The notes below the pieces were generated by a model. It ran no database searches. It saw only the letters and a list, made by a program, of their open reading frames with translations, and was not told where the DNA came from. Both the position numbers and the translations under genes were made by a program. This document shows positions 1-9,526 of a stretch of 64,000 bases of DNA, one piece after another (within the stretch, counting starts at the first letter, position 1; every line of letters begins with the position of its first letter). Where the stretch lies: assembly GCA_947569365.1 (NCBI GenBank), contig CANOSM010000005.1, forward strand, positions 1-64,000, written 5' to 3'. The DNA is from an uncultured Clostridium sp. (lineage in GTDB: Bacteria; Bacillota; Clostridia; TANB77; CAG-508).

Positions 1-183
1 TTAGGTATATCTATATTATGTAGATATACCCACTCGATATGAAAAATAACCATAATAATATTATTATTCGTCGGCACAGCGAAATAAGAGTGTGCAAGTT
101 TGCATAATTACTGCTGTTATTTTAGCAGTAAGCAAAGAATGGAGAAATGGCTGGAATTAATAAAAAGATAATTTTTGAAAAAG

Positions 184-212
184 CTACTTTGAGTAAAATC
201 AAAGTAGTTTTT
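184..212 (+). terminator. Rho-independent terminator
   Basis: Perfect 9-bp stem (CTACTTTGA / TCAAAGTAG) with loop GTAAAA, followed by a T run. The same GAGTAAAATC core recurs in the terminator at 2418-2446. Nothing that I can call a gene lies in bases 1-183; a short open stretch ending near 160 is too weak to annotate. Confidence 0.6.
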
Positions 213-256
213 AATATATAGTAAAAAATTAATGAAATTTATTATTATTGTAAAAG

Positions 257-269
257 TAATATATATTTT
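257..269. repeat. Target-site duplication, left copy
   Basis: The 13 bases TAATATATATTTT directly outside the left IS end are repeated exactly outside the right end (1912-1924). This is the footprint of insertion of the element at 270-1911. The site is AT-only, so the true duplication could be shorter. Confidence 0.75.
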
Positions 270-1911
270 GGTCAATTAAAAAAGTAAATGCAATTTTGAA
301 GAACTAAATGCAATGTAAGAGAAAATGCATATTTTTAAGCAATATTTTGATTCGAAATATTGCTTTTTTACTGTTTTTAGTGTAAAATTTATTTAAATTA
401 AAGAGAAAAATTGCATAGCAAACAAGCCAAATTAAATTTGAATTTTTTTGTGGAAGACTAAATTCAACTTGACTTAATTTTGTTTATTTACTTATGTAAG
501 TGTTTTCTTTTTTTATAAATTTATATTTATTTTAGTAGACGGGGAGTGGTGTTTACCTCGTCTTTTTCTATCTTTTGTATATCTAATTTCTTTAGTATTG
601 ATTCTCCATATATAAATGAAAATACTTCATATGGTGTCTTTCCTCCTAATGACTTCCTTGGTACTGAATTTATATGTGAAAACATTATATTTACTTTTTC
701 TTGGGTTAATTTATTCCAACTTTGACCATTTGGTAATATTTCTCTTACTTGATTGTGATTGTTTTCTACATGTGGTTTTTGACTTGGTGTTTGTGCATCA
801 CAATAAAATATATTACTTCTTATTTCTCCTGTTTCTATATTTACTTCAAATTGTATTGGCTTTGCAAATTCACTTCCTCTGTCTGTTAACAATAGTCTAA
901 ATACTTTTTCAAATTCTTCTGCATTTAATTTTTCTTGAATCTCATCTATCGCTTTTGACATGGAATCTGCTGTCTTCTCACTATGTAATATTCCTATCAT
1001 TAATCCTGTATTTTCAAATATAAATGTTTGTATGTATGGTCCTTCTGGGTTATTATAGACTGTGTCCATCTCCGTTGTTGCTATATCTGGATTATTCAAC
1101 TTAAACTTTAAATAATCTTCATATCTTCGTCCTGTATAATCTATTGAATCTGCTCGTTTCTTTAGTGTGTTTTTACTTCTGATCTTTCTTTTTACCTTAC
1201 GTTTTAAAGAAAGATTGCTAATTCCCCAATCTCTAAATAATCCCATTTCTATATAATTATATAGTGTTTTTGCACATAAACCGATTTCTGGATGGTTTTC
1301 TAATATTGTATATATTGATTGTCCTTGGTTTATTAGCGGACAAATAATATGAGCTATTGAAAATAACTCACTTGTTGTTAAATTTACTCCTTCTCGTGCA
1401 TCTACAAGAGTCTCACGATATTGCTGATGGGCTATTTTTGCTTTATAAAAATATTGGTCTAATTTACATTTCTTTATATCTGGGCAATTATTACATGCTC
1501 CTATATATTTATCTCGTCTAGAACATGATTCTGTTTTATAATATTTACATTTTCCTGTACAAACACGACAGTCTTTTAAATAAATGCAATTAAAGGGATT
1601 CTCATTAAAAATCTTACGTGGTTTCAAAATTCTATTTTTTCTTATCTCTCTAAGAATTGTAGAAGTACTTTTGTCTATTTCGTTTGCAATTTCAAATTTT
1701 CTTAATCCTTTATTAATACATTCTTCAATTTTGCAACGTTCATCATATGTAAGATGTTTTATTAATTTTTTCATAAATTTCTCACTTTCTAGAGAAAACA
1801 CTTACAAATAAATTATAACATGAAATTGCATTTAATCTGTAATTAAGCTATAAGTGAAAGACTTAATTCAACTAATACTATTTACAATTGCATTTACTTT
1901 TTTAATTGACC
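270..1911. mobile_element. Complete IS30-like insertion sequence
   Basis: The element is 1642 bp with perfect 26-bp terminal inverted repeats at 270-295 and 1886-1911. One minus-strand transposase gene fills most of it. Subterminal DNA carries extra copies of an AAATGCAA-type motif on both sides (about 285-315 and 1822-1832). A 13-bp inverted pair (GTAAGTGTTTTCT near 495-508, AGAAAACACTTAC near 1793-1805) may be transposase-binding or regulatory sequence. Intact ends, intact gene and an exact target duplication suggest a recent, possibly still active insertion. The element is longer than typical IS30 members, in line with the Cys-rich insert in its transposase. Confidence 0.85.
527..1774 (-). 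CDS. IS30-family transposase with Cys-rich insert
   Basis: DDE transposase of the IS element, about 415 residues. An N-terminal helix-turn-helix (HLTYDERCKIEECI ... STSTILREIRKN) is typical of IS30. It is followed by a Cys-rich segment (CRVCTGKCKYY, CNNCPDIKKC) that may bind zinc. The catalytic acids are visible as TTEMDTV, LLTDRGSEF and the PHVENNHNQVR block. I prefer the Met at 1774 because IS30 proteins begin just before the HTH; the frame stays open to another ATG at 1801. There are no frameshifts or stops, so it is probably functional. The family is secure; the subgroup is inferred. Confidence 0.85.
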   Translation of the reverse strand: MKKLIKHLTYDERCKIEECINKGLRKFEIANEIDKSTSTILREIRKNRILKPRKIFNENPFNCIYLKDCRVCTGKCKYYKTESCSRRDKYIGACNNCPDIKKCKLDQYFYKAKIAHQQYRETLVDAREGVNLTTSELFSIAHIICPLINQGQSIYTILENHPEIGLCAKTLYNYIEMGLFRDWGISNLSLKRKVKRKIRSKNTLKKRADSIDYTGRRYEDYLKFKLNNPDIATTEMDTVYNNPEGPYIQTFIFENTGLMIGILHSEKTADSMSKAIDEIQEKLNAEEFEKVFRLLLTDRGSEFAKPIQFEVNIETGEIRSNIFYCDAQTPSQKPHVENNHNQVREILPNGQSWNKLTQEKVNIMFSHINSVPRKSLGGKTPYEVFSFIYGESILKKLDIQKIEKDEVNTTPRLLK

Positions 1912-1924
1912 TAATATATATTTT
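1912..1924. repeat. Target-site duplication, right copy
   Basis: Exact repeat of the 13 bases at 257-269, directly outside the right inverted repeat of the IS element. Confidence 0.75.
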
Positions 1925-2026
1925 TTTGTCTTTTTTTTAATAAAAATAGAAAAAAACTACAAATTATGGTAATATATATATATAATTATTTATAAGTACT
2001 CGTTTTGTTTAAGGAGGAAGAAAAAA

Positions 2027-2404
2027 ATGGCAATTATTTTGGTGTTTTTCACGTTTGTATTAGCAGCTGTTATAGGGGAAAGATATGGACAAGACATATT
2101 TATGAAACGGCAGATTGACAGTTTCATGAAAGAAGCTGATAAATTTTGTCAGATGTATTTAAAGAACCCTATGATAAAAGAAGTTCTTTATAATAATATT
2201 CATATAGATGAAAAGGATTATAAAGAGCTTCTGTATGAAATTAAAGATAAAGCTCTTAAAGTTTCTAAAAGATTTTATAGCATTAATCCCAATTTTTTTT
2301 ATAAAATTGAAGATGAAAAGTTAGATTATGCTATAAATGTAGAAAAAAATATTGAAGAAATAATAAGGGTAGTAGAATTACAAATACGTAAAAATGGCTG
2401 GTAA
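2027..2404 (+). CDS. Small membrane-anchored protein of unknown function
   Basis: 125 residues that I do not recognise. An N-terminal hydrophobic segment (about residues 2-16) would anchor it in the membrane. The rest is charged, mostly helical and probably cytoplasmic. The start is secure because an AAGGAGGAAG ribosome binding site sits just upstream. Codon 28 (2108-2110) is CGG, preceded by AAA and followed by C. It is the only zero-frame CGG in the window that seems to be read as Arg, since the frame stays open for 97 more codons. A +1 shift there would end after six more codons. The IS element has inserted about 115 bp upstream and may have separated the gene from its former promoter. Confidence 0.65.
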   Translation: MAIILVFFTFVLAAVIGERYGQDIFMKRQIDSFMKEADKFCQMYLKNPMIKEVLYNNIHIDEKDYKELLYEIKDKALKVSKRFYSINPNFFYKIEDEKLDYAINVEKNIEEIIRVVELQIRKNGW

Positions 2405-2417
2405 TATAACAATGGGT

Positions 2418-2446
2418 CACTATGAGTAAAATCATAGTGGCTTTTT
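2418..2446 (+). terminator. Rho-independent terminator
   Basis: 8-bp stem CACTATGA / TCATAGTG with loop GTAAAA, then GGCTTTTTTC. It ends the small membrane-protein gene before addB. Confidence 0.75.
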
Positions 2447-2502
2447 TCTATAATATACAGTATAATACATATGTAATATGCATTGAAGGGAAAAATAAAT
2501 AA

Positions 2503-5500
2503 ATGAGTTTACGATTAGTATATGGTAGAAGTGGTGCAGGAAAGTCACAATTTTTACTTGACGAAATAAAAGATAAAATAAATAAAGATAAAAAGATTTA
2601 TATAGTAGTTCCAGAACAATTTTCTTTTTCTATGGAGCAGAGATTATTAAATACAGTAGGAAAAGGAAGTATAATAAATGCAGAAGTATTAACATTAAGT
2701 AGAATGGGAACAAGAGTAATATCAGATCTTGGAAAAGAAAAGAAAAGTAAATTATCTAAAATTGGAAAAGCAATGATTATATATTCTTGCATTCAAAATC
2801 TAAAAAATAATCTAAACTTTCTAAATGATTCAGATAAAAACTTAGACTTAGTTTTAAGAACTATAACAGAATTTAGAAAACATAGTATTACAGTAGAAAA
2901 TATAAAAGAAGTACTAAATAAAACAGAAGATAATTATTTAAAGTTAAAACTTAATGATATATATATGATACTTGAAAAGTATGATGATATAATAAGAGAA
3001 TCTTTTATAGATGAATCAGACATTTTAGATTTATTAATTGAGAATTTAGACTATACAGATATATTTAATGATACTTTAATATATATTGATGAATTTATGG
3101 GATTTACAATTCAAGAATATAAAATAATAGAAAAACTTATTAAAATTTCTAATATGGTCACAATAACTATATGTGCAGATGAGCTAAACTATGACTTGAT
3201 AGATATATCAGATATATTCTATTTTAATAAACAAGTAGCAAATAAACTAATTGCTATTGCACGTAATAATAATTTTAAAATAGAAAAAAGTATAGAACTT
3301 ACAGAAAACAAAAGAATAAAAAGCGAAGAACTAAAGCTTTTAGAACAAAATTTATATACACATAAAACTAATACATATTTAAAAAACACCAATGATATAC
3401 ACGTATTTATGGCGAAAAATCCATATTCAGAAGTAGAATATGTTGCAAGTAAAATACTAGAACTAGTAAGAGATAAAAACGCTAGATATAGAGATGTAGG
3501 AATAATATGTAAAAATATAGAAGACTATAGTTTTAATATAAAAGCTATATTTAAAGAATATAATATACCAGTATTTATAGATGAGAAAAAAGATGTAAAT
3601 AATAATATTTTGATGATTTATATTGTATCATTATTAAATATTATTATTAAAAATTGGTCATATGAAGCAGTGTTCTCATTTTTAAAAACAGGACTTGTAG
3701 ATATAGAAAATAAAGATATATATGAACTCGAAAATTATGTTCTAAAATGGGGGATAAAAAATTCAAAATGGTATAGAGATGATTTTTATTATGAAGAGAA
3801 AAATGATTTGCAAGATAGAATAAATGAAACAAGAAAAAAGATTGTTTCAATAGTAGGAGAATTTAAAGGAATAATAAATACTTCAAAAAAAGTAAAAGAT
3901 ATTACAAAAGGTATAGTAGATTTTATAAATAGAAATAATATATCTGTAAAAATATATGATATAGCAGATGTGCTAGAAGAAAAGGGATTATATGAACTCT
4001 CATCAGAATATAGAAATAGCTTAAAAATATTTTATGATGTATTAGATGAAATGGTTTTAATATTTGATGAAGAAGAAATGAACTTTGACAAGTTCAATAG
4101 TCTACTACAAATAGGACTTAGTAAATCAGAATTTGGAATAATTCCATCTACTTTAGACCAAGTCGTATTTGGAGATATAGATAGAACGAGAATTGGAGAA
4201 GTTAAATATCTATTTATTTTAGGAATGAATGATGGTATAATACCAAGTATTATAAAAAACGAAGGATTTTTAAATGATTCAGATAGAGAATTTTTAAAAG
4301 AAAATGGATTAGATGTAGCAAAAGGAACAATTGAACAATTATATGAAAATCAATTTAATCTATACAAAATATTTTCTAATACTAAAGAAAAATTATATTT
4401 ATCTTATCCAATATCTGATAAAGATGGAAAAACTTTAAGACATTCAGTATTAATTACAAAAATAAGAAATATATTTAAGAATATAAGACAATCAAGTGAT
4501 GTTATAAATAAAGATTATAAAATAACACTAAAAGAATCTACATTTGATGATGCAATATCAAAATATAAAAACTATTTAGATACAGGAAAAATAGAAGATA
4601 AATGGATAGACGTTTTAAATTGGTACTACATAAATGATAATGAAAGATTTATGAAAGTAATCAAAGCAATAGATTATACAAACCAAACAACTAACATAAG
4701 TAGAAAAAATGTGGAAAACTTATATGGAAATACAATGAAAACAAGTATATCCAGATTAGAACAATATAGAAGATGTCCATTTTCATTCCATTTAAAATAT
4801 GGATTAAAAATAAAAGAACCAGAAAATTTTGAAATAAGAAGTATTGATACAGGATCATTTATGCATGATGTAATAGATACATTTTTTAAATATATACAAG
4901 AAAAAGAAATTAATATAGATGAATTAGATGAAGAAACTTTAAAAAAAGTAATATATGATATTATTGAGGAAAAACTAAATATGTCTAAAAATTACATATT
5001 TACAAGTACACCAAAATATATAGTATTAACAAAGAGATTAGCTAAAGTAGTATATGAATCAATAACATATTTAGTAGAGCAATTAAAAAATAGCAAATTT
5101 AAAGTACATGAAAATGAAATAGAATTTAAAGATAGTTCAAAATATAAGCCAATAGTGATAGGATTATCTGATAATAAAAAAGTAGAACTTACTGGAAAAA
5201 TAGATAGAGTAGATATTGCAGAAATTGATAATAAAAAATATGTACGAATAATAGATTATAAATCATCAGTTAAAGATTTAGATTTAAATCAAGTTATATG
5301 TGGACTTCAAATACAGCTTATATCATACTTAGATGCAATAACAGAAAATGAAGAGATAAATCCTGCAGGAATATTATATTTTAATTTAATAGATACAATG
5401 ATCAAAAATTCTAAAAATATTCCTGATGAAGAAATAAAAGAAAAGATTAGAAAAATGTATAAAATGAAAGGGCTAATTGTTGCAGATATAGATATAATAA

Positions 5501-5859
5501 AAGCCATGGATACAAAATTAGAAAAAGGATTTTCGAATACTATACCAGTATATTTAGATAAAGAAGGAAATGTAAGCAAAAACCGCTCAAGTGCAATATC
5601 TAAGAAAGATTTTGAAAACCTTCAAAGATATTCAAAAAAGATTATAAAAGAAATATCAACAGAAATTATAAATGGAAACATACCAATAAAACCATTTTAT
5701 ATGAATAAAAAAACAGGATGTGATTATTGCAAATATAAATCAATTTGTGGATTTGATATTAACAATAATGAAAATAATTATAATTATATTTCATCATATG
5801 ATAAAGATTATGTTTTAGACATGATTAAAGAAGAGGGAGATAAGAATAATGACAAATAA
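2503..5859 (+). CDS. addB: ATP-dependent helicase/nuclease subunit B
   Basis: AddB subunit of the AddAB complex that resects double-strand breaks for RecA loading. It has 1118 residues, usual for the family. A Walker A-like motif (GRSGAGKSQ) lies at residues 8-16. The C-terminal nuclease domain shows RIIDYKSS. The four Fe-S cysteines are present: one in YRRCPFSFHLKYG and three in CDYCKYKSICGF near the C-terminus. The partner addA, usually adjacent, is not downstream here: the next gene is alr, whose start overlaps the addB stop by 11 bp, suggesting translational coupling. Confidence 0.93.
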   Translation: MSLRLVYGRSGAGKSQFLLDEIKDKINKDKKIYIVVPEQFSFSMEQRLLNTVGKGSIINAEVLTLSRMGTRVISDLGKEKKSKLSKIGKAMIIYSCIQNLKNNLNFLNDSDKNLDLVLRTITEFRKHSITVENIKEVLNKTEDNYLKLKLNDIYMILEKYDDIIRESFIDESDILDLLIENLDYTDIFNDTLIYIDEFMGFTIQEYKIIEKLIKISNMVTITICADELNYDLIDISDIFYFNKQVANKLIAIARNNNFKIEKSIELTENKRIKSEELKLLEQNLYTHKTNTYLKNTNDIHVFMAKNPYSEVEYVASKILELVRDKNARYRDVGIICKNIEDYSFNIKAIFKEYNIPVFIDEKKDVNNNILMIYIVSLLNIIIKNWSYEAVFSFLKTGLVDIENKDIYELENYVLKWGIKNSKWYRDDFYYEEKNDLQDRINETRKKIVSIVGEFKGIINTSKKVKDITKGIVDFINRNNISVKIYDIADVLEEKGLYELSSEYRNSLKIFYDVLDEMVLIFDEEEMNFDKFNSLLQIGLSKSEFGIIPSTLDQVVFGDIDRTRIGEVKYLFILGMNDGIIPSIIKNEGFLNDSDREFLKENGLDVAKGTIEQLYENQFNLYKIFSNTKEKLYLSYPISDKDGKTLRHSVLITKIRNIFKNIRQSSDVINKDYKITLKESTFDDAISKYKNYLDTGKIEDKWIDVLNWYYINDNERFMKVIKAIDYTNQTTNISRKNVENLYGNTMKTSISRLEQYRRCPFSFHLKYGLKIKEPENFEIRSIDTGSFMHDVIDTFFKYIQEKEINIDELDEETLKKVIYDIIEEKLNMSKNYIFTSTPKYIVLTKRLAKVVYESITYLVEQLKNSKFKVHENEIEFKDSSKYKPIVIGLSDNKKVELTGKIDRVDIAEIDNKKYVRIIDYKSSVKDLDLNQVICGLQIQLISYLDAITENEEINPAGILYFNLIDTMIKNSKNIPDEEIKEKIRKMYKMKGLIVADIDIIKAMDTKLEKGFSNTIPVYLDKEGNVSKNRSSAISKKDFENLQRYSKKIIKEISTEIINGNIPIKPFYMNKKTGCDYCKYKSICGFDINNNENNYNYISSYDKDYVLDMIKEEGDKNNDK

Positions 5860-6956
5860 TAGAAAGGATGGTATAACAAGACCTACTGTATTAGAGATTA
5901 ATGTAGATAATGCAAAATACAATATAAAACAGATAAAAAAACTTGTAGGAGACAATATTACTATAATGCCAGTAATTAAAGCAAATGGATATGGTAGTTA
6001 TATAAATAAAAGACTAGAATTTTTAAATGATTTTAATATTGTTGCAGTTGCTATTGTAGATGAAGGCATTGAACTTAGAAAATTAGGGTATAAAAAGGAT
6101 ATATTTATACTAAATCAACCATATGTAGATGAAATTGATAAAATCATTGAATATAACCTTATTGTTCGGAGTTAGTTCAGATAATTTCATAGAAGAATTA
6201 GGAAAAACAGAAAGAAAAGTAAAAGTACACATAGAAATAGGATCAGGGATGGGAAGAACAGGAATACATCCTAAAAGAATAGATGAATATATAGAAAATG
6301 TCAAATTATATAATAATATTATAATAGATGGGATTTATACACATTTATCAGCAGCAGATATTGATGAAGAATATACAAGAAAACAATTAAACTCTTTTGA
6401 TTATGCAGTAGAAGAGGCTAGAAAAAAAGTAGATACAATAAGATATATACATTCTCAAGCTTCAACAGGTGTATTAAATTTTAATGAAAAGAAATATAAT
6501 TTAGTAAGACCAGGAATTATAATTTATGGATTCTATCCAGACGAAAGTTTTAAAGATAAAATTGATTTAAAACCAGTAATCACAAAATTTACTTCAAAAG
6601 TTACATTTTTAAAAAATGTTCCCCAAGGATTTAGTATAGGATATGGCAGAAGCTATATAACAGAAAAAGAAACAAAAGTTGCAACAATTCCAGTAGGTTA
6701 TGCAGATGGATTTAGAAGATGTTTATCAAATAATTGGGAGGTATGTATAAATGGAAAAAGAGTTCCAATAATTGGAAGTGTATGTATGGATTCATTTATG
6801 GCAGATGTTACTGATATAGATATAGAAGTTGGTGATGAAGTAATAATATTTGATAATGATAACATTAGAACCGAAGAATATGCAAAAGCAAATAATACGA
6901 TTAATTATGAAGTAATATGTGCAATATCTGATAGAGTGCCAAGAAAATTTATATAG
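5849..6956 (+). CDS. alr: Alanine racemase, read through a +1 frameshift at CGG
   Basis: PLP enzyme interconverting L- and D-alanine for peptidoglycan. The gene is in two frames. The zero frame from 5849 holds the PLP lysine motif (MPVIKANGYG, Lys44) and stops at TAG 6173-6175. The +1 frame holds the catalytic Tyr region (GYGRSY) and SVCMDSFMADVTD, ending at 6956. Skipping C6167 in GTT-CGG-A gives Val-Gly-Val and a 368-residue protein of normal family length. Neither half could work alone, since the active site uses residues from both. It overlaps addB and lies 15 bp before pgeF. The family assignment is secure; the shifted reading is inferred from the sequence pattern. Confidence 0.88.
6164..6175 (+). 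other. Putative +1 frameshift site GTT-CGG-A in alr
   Basis: The zero frame reads GTT CGG AGT TAG. Skipping C6167 reads GTT GGA GTT AGT, that is Val-Gly-Val-Ser, and rejoins the rest of alanine racemase. The zero-frame stop lies two codons after CGG. I see no Shine-Dalgarno-like stimulator upstream. Confidence 0.75.
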
Positions 6957-6971
6957 GAGATATTTATTGAT

Positions 6972-7754
6972 ATGGATTTATCAAATGAAAATATTATACA
7001 TGTAAAGAATAAAGATTTAGAGTATATACAATTTAGAAAGCTAAATGAACTTGGAATTAAGCATGCATATACTTTAAAAAGTAAAGATTACAATTTCAAA
7101 AATACTAATCAAGAAATAGTAAATAAAAGTTTCAAATGTATATGTGAAAAATTAAATATGAATTTTAATAATTTAACAAGACCAATACAAACACATACAA
7201 ATGTTGTTGAAAGTATTAAAAGTCCTAAAGTATATGAGCAACTTGAAAATGTTGATGGAGTAATTACAAATGTAAAAGATATTCCAACAGCCACAACAAA
7301 TGCAGATTGTATACTATATTTAATCTATGATAACAAAAATAAAATTATTGGAAGTATTCATTCTGGTTGGAGAGGAACATACCAAAGAATCATTGAAAAT
7401 GCAGTGGATTTAATGATAGATAAATATAATAGTAAAGTAGAAGATATAATGATTTTTATATGTCCAAGTATTAGAAAATGTCATTTTGAAGTATCAAGAG
7501 ATGTAAAAGATATGTTTGAAGAGAAATTTAAGTTTACAGGAAAGCTAGATGAAATAATATTTGATAGTAAAAAAGAAGGAAAATATTATATAGATACAGT
7601 ACATTTAAATAATATACTTTTAGAAAATAAAGGAATACGAAAAGAAAATATTATAGACTCTTTAATATGTAGTGTATGTAATAGTGAAATTGTAAGTTCA
7701 TATAGAGTAGAAGGAAAAGATTTTATTAGTAGTACAGCAATAATATCATTGTAA
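6972..7754 (+). CDS. pgeF: Peptidoglycan editing factor / multicopper polyphenol oxidase family protein
   Basis: YfiH/YlmD (PgeF) family, 260 residues. Family members are purine nucleoside phosphorylases/laccase-domain enzymes, and in E. coli YfiH corrects misincorporated residues in peptidoglycan precursors. Visible signatures are TNADCILYLIYD, GSIHSGWRGTYQRI and CPSIRKCHFEV, which carry the family's metal-binding His and Cys residues. The ATG at 6972 follows TAGGAGATA. It lies directly behind alr, a sensible cell-wall neighbour, and is probably cotranscribed with it. Confidence 0.85.
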   Translation: MDLSNENIIHVKNKDLEYIQFRKLNELGIKHAYTLKSKDYNFKNTNQEIVNKSFKCICEKLNMNFNNLTRPIQTHTNVVESIKSPKVYEQLENVDGVITNVKDIPTATTNADCILYLIYDNKNKIIGSIHSGWRGTYQRIIENAVDLMIDKYNSKVEDIMIFICPSIRKCHFEVSRDVKDMFEEKFKFTGKLDEIIFDSKKEGKYYIDTVHLNNILLENKGIRKENIIDSLICSVCNSEIVSSYRVEGKDFISSTAIISL

Positions 7755-7801
7755 GCAAATAGATATGACAAAAATAGTAGTAATAGAAGGTGTTTTAATA
7801 A

Positions 7802-8350
7802 ATGTATGAAAGTTTTGAAGAATTAGAAAAAGCTATAGATGGATGTAATAAATGTAAATTACATAACAATAGAAATAATATAGTTTTAGGATGTGGAAAT
7901 AGAGAAGCGGATATAATGTTTATAGGAGAAGGTCCTGGTGCTGATGAAGATATGCAAGGAATCCCTTTTGTAGGAAAAGCAGGAAAGCTTATGAACATGG
8001 CATTTGAAGCTTTAGAAATAGATAGAGATGAAATTTATATTGCAAATGTTGTAAAATGTAGACCACCCAATAATAGAAATCCAGAAAAAGACGAACAAGT
8101 TGCATGTTTAGATTATTTGAGAAGTCAAGTTATGCTAGTAAAACCTAAAATAATAGTATTACTTGGAAGTGTAGCACTTAAAGCAATCTTAGGAGATGAA
8201 TATTCAATAACTAGATCTAGAGGAAAATGGATAGAAAGAAAAGGAATATTATATATGCCAACATTTCACCCAGCAGCACTTTTAAGAGATGAAACAAAAA
8301 AGATTGATTTTTATAATGATTTAAAGTTAGTATTAGAGAAAAATATATAA
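7802..8350 (+). CDS. Uracil-DNA glycosylase, family 4/5 type
   Basis: Removes uracil from DNA in base-excision repair. 182 residues. N-terminal cysteines (CNKCKLH) fit the Fe-S cluster of family 4 enzymes. The uracil-binding GEGPGADEDMQGIPFVG, the VVKCRPPNNRNP block with a further Cys, and the C-terminal TFHPAALLRD motif are all present. A weak ribosome site (AGAAGGTG) precedes the ATG. It follows pgeF in the same direction and ends at a bidirectional terminator facing the next gene. Confidence 0.88.
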   Translation: MYESFEELEKAIDGCNKCKLHNNRNNIVLGCGNREADIMFIGEGPGADEDMQGIPFVGKAGKLMNMAFEALEIDRDEIYIANVVKCRPPNNRNPEKDEQVACLDYLRSQVMLVKPKIIVLLGSVALKAILGDEYSITRSRGKWIERKGILYMPTFHPAALLRDETKKIDFYNDLKLVLEKNI

Positions 8351-8372
8351 ATATAGTATATAAAAAGCCAAA

Positions 8373-8422
8373 AAATAAAAGTAAATATTAGAAATAAAAA
8401 ATTCTATTATTTACTTTTATTA
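8373..8422. terminator. Bidirectional terminator between convergent genes
   Basis: A long AT hairpin (AAAATAAAAGTAAATA paired with TTATTTACTTTTATT) with A and T runs on both sides. It lies between the convergent glycosylase gene and the minus-strand gene, and its right arm overlaps the latter's stop codon. Confidence 0.7.
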
Positions 8423-9526
8423 TTCTCCAAATATAAAATTAGTAATAATATCAATTATATCTTTTAACTTATTAAATTTAGAAATAGATGTTTTGACAGG
8501 CATCAAGGCAAGGGATTCCTTTGGGATATTTACATCTATAATTTCACCATATTTAATAAGTTGATCTCTTTTAAAAGAAACATCCTTCATAATCTTACAA
8601 TAAAAATCATTATAATATGTATAATCAGGAGTTGTTACTATTAAATCTTTAAAATTATAAATTGAATTTTGAAATTCTTTAATATCATTAAAAGACTTAA
8701 TGTCATTAAACATTTTTGTAAAACATCCATCTATAATTAAATCTTGTATAGATAAGAATAATTTTTGAATATGTTCTTTTTTATTTTCCATTTGCTTATT
8801 TAAGGATTTTAGCTTTTCGCTACTACCATCAAAAGTACTGATTTTATATGATAATAAAGCTATATCAGTTTCAAAGTGTAAAAGTTTATCTAACTTCTTA
8901 GATATTTCTAAATAAGTTTCTCTACTAGATATTGATGAGAAAGTATTTTGAAAAATATCATTACCCAAAAGCGTACTATGATAAAGTGGATAAGTTCCAG
9001 TAAAATACATCATCTGATTAAGTATAGCACATTCTAGTGGATAGTATTCTGGACTAATAGAACTTAAGTTTATACCATAATATGTAACTGTATCCATTTT
9101 ATTTTTTGTAGTAATAGAAGCCATGAGTTGAACAGCAGCTTCATTTAATGCAAGTCCTACTTTAGAACGCAAATCATATAATCCTAATCTAACAATTTTC
9201 CCTTTTTCATCATATAATTCTTGAATAAAGTGTATACATTCATGAATTGCCAAAGTATCTATATCTGATAGATCTAAATCTTTATTAAAATATATAGCAT
9301 TTTTATTATATATATATTTTGCACTAGAACTATTATCAGTCATCTTAGCTGTATACATATCTAACCTTGATATAGAAACAAATAAGTCACTTTGATTAAG
9401 ATGAAGTTCAGGAAAAGAGTCACATAGTTTTTCTGAAATATCTTTAGCTATTTTATTAATATGTAAGATATCTAGTTTTTCGATTTCTTCTAATCCTTCT
9501 TTTTTTAAAAGATAAGTTATTCCCAT
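8420..9526 (-). CDS. Unknown protein with an HExxH motif
   Basis: 368 residues, not recognised. The motif LAIHECIHFIQELYD around residue 90 matches the HExxH zinc site of metallopeptidases. No signal peptide or membrane segment is evident, so it is probably cytoplasmic. The C-terminal half is helical and lysine-rich. The initiating ATG (9524-9526) follows a GGAGAAA ribosome site on the minus strand. It is a single-gene unit divergent from the dockerin protease. A metal-dependent peptidase is a guess from the motif alone; I see no confident downstream third zinc ligand. Confidence 0.7.
   Translation of the reverse strand: MGITYLLKKEGLEEIEKLDILHINKIAKDISEKLCDSFPELHLNQSDLFVSISRLDMYTAKMTDNSSSAKYIYNKNAIYFNKDLDLSDIDTLAIHECIHFIQELYDEKGKIVRLGLYDLRSKVGLALNEAAVQLMASITTKNKMDTVTYYGINLSSISPEYYPLECAILNQMMYFTGTYPLYHSTLLGNDIFQNTFSSISSRETYLEISKKLDKLLHFETDIALLSYKISTFDGSSEKLKSLNKQMENKKEHIQKLFLSIQDLIIDGCFTKMFNDIKSFNDIKEFQNSIYNFKDLIVTTPDYTYYNDFYCKIMKDVSFKRDQLIKYGEIIDVNIPKESLALMPVKTSISKFNKLKDIIDIITNFIFGE

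Noticed and set aside
40..165. Possible gene tail or CGG shift site near the left edge
   Set aside because: The frames are short, without a ribosome site or recognisable homology, and neither zero nor +1 reading of the CGG there gives a longer product.
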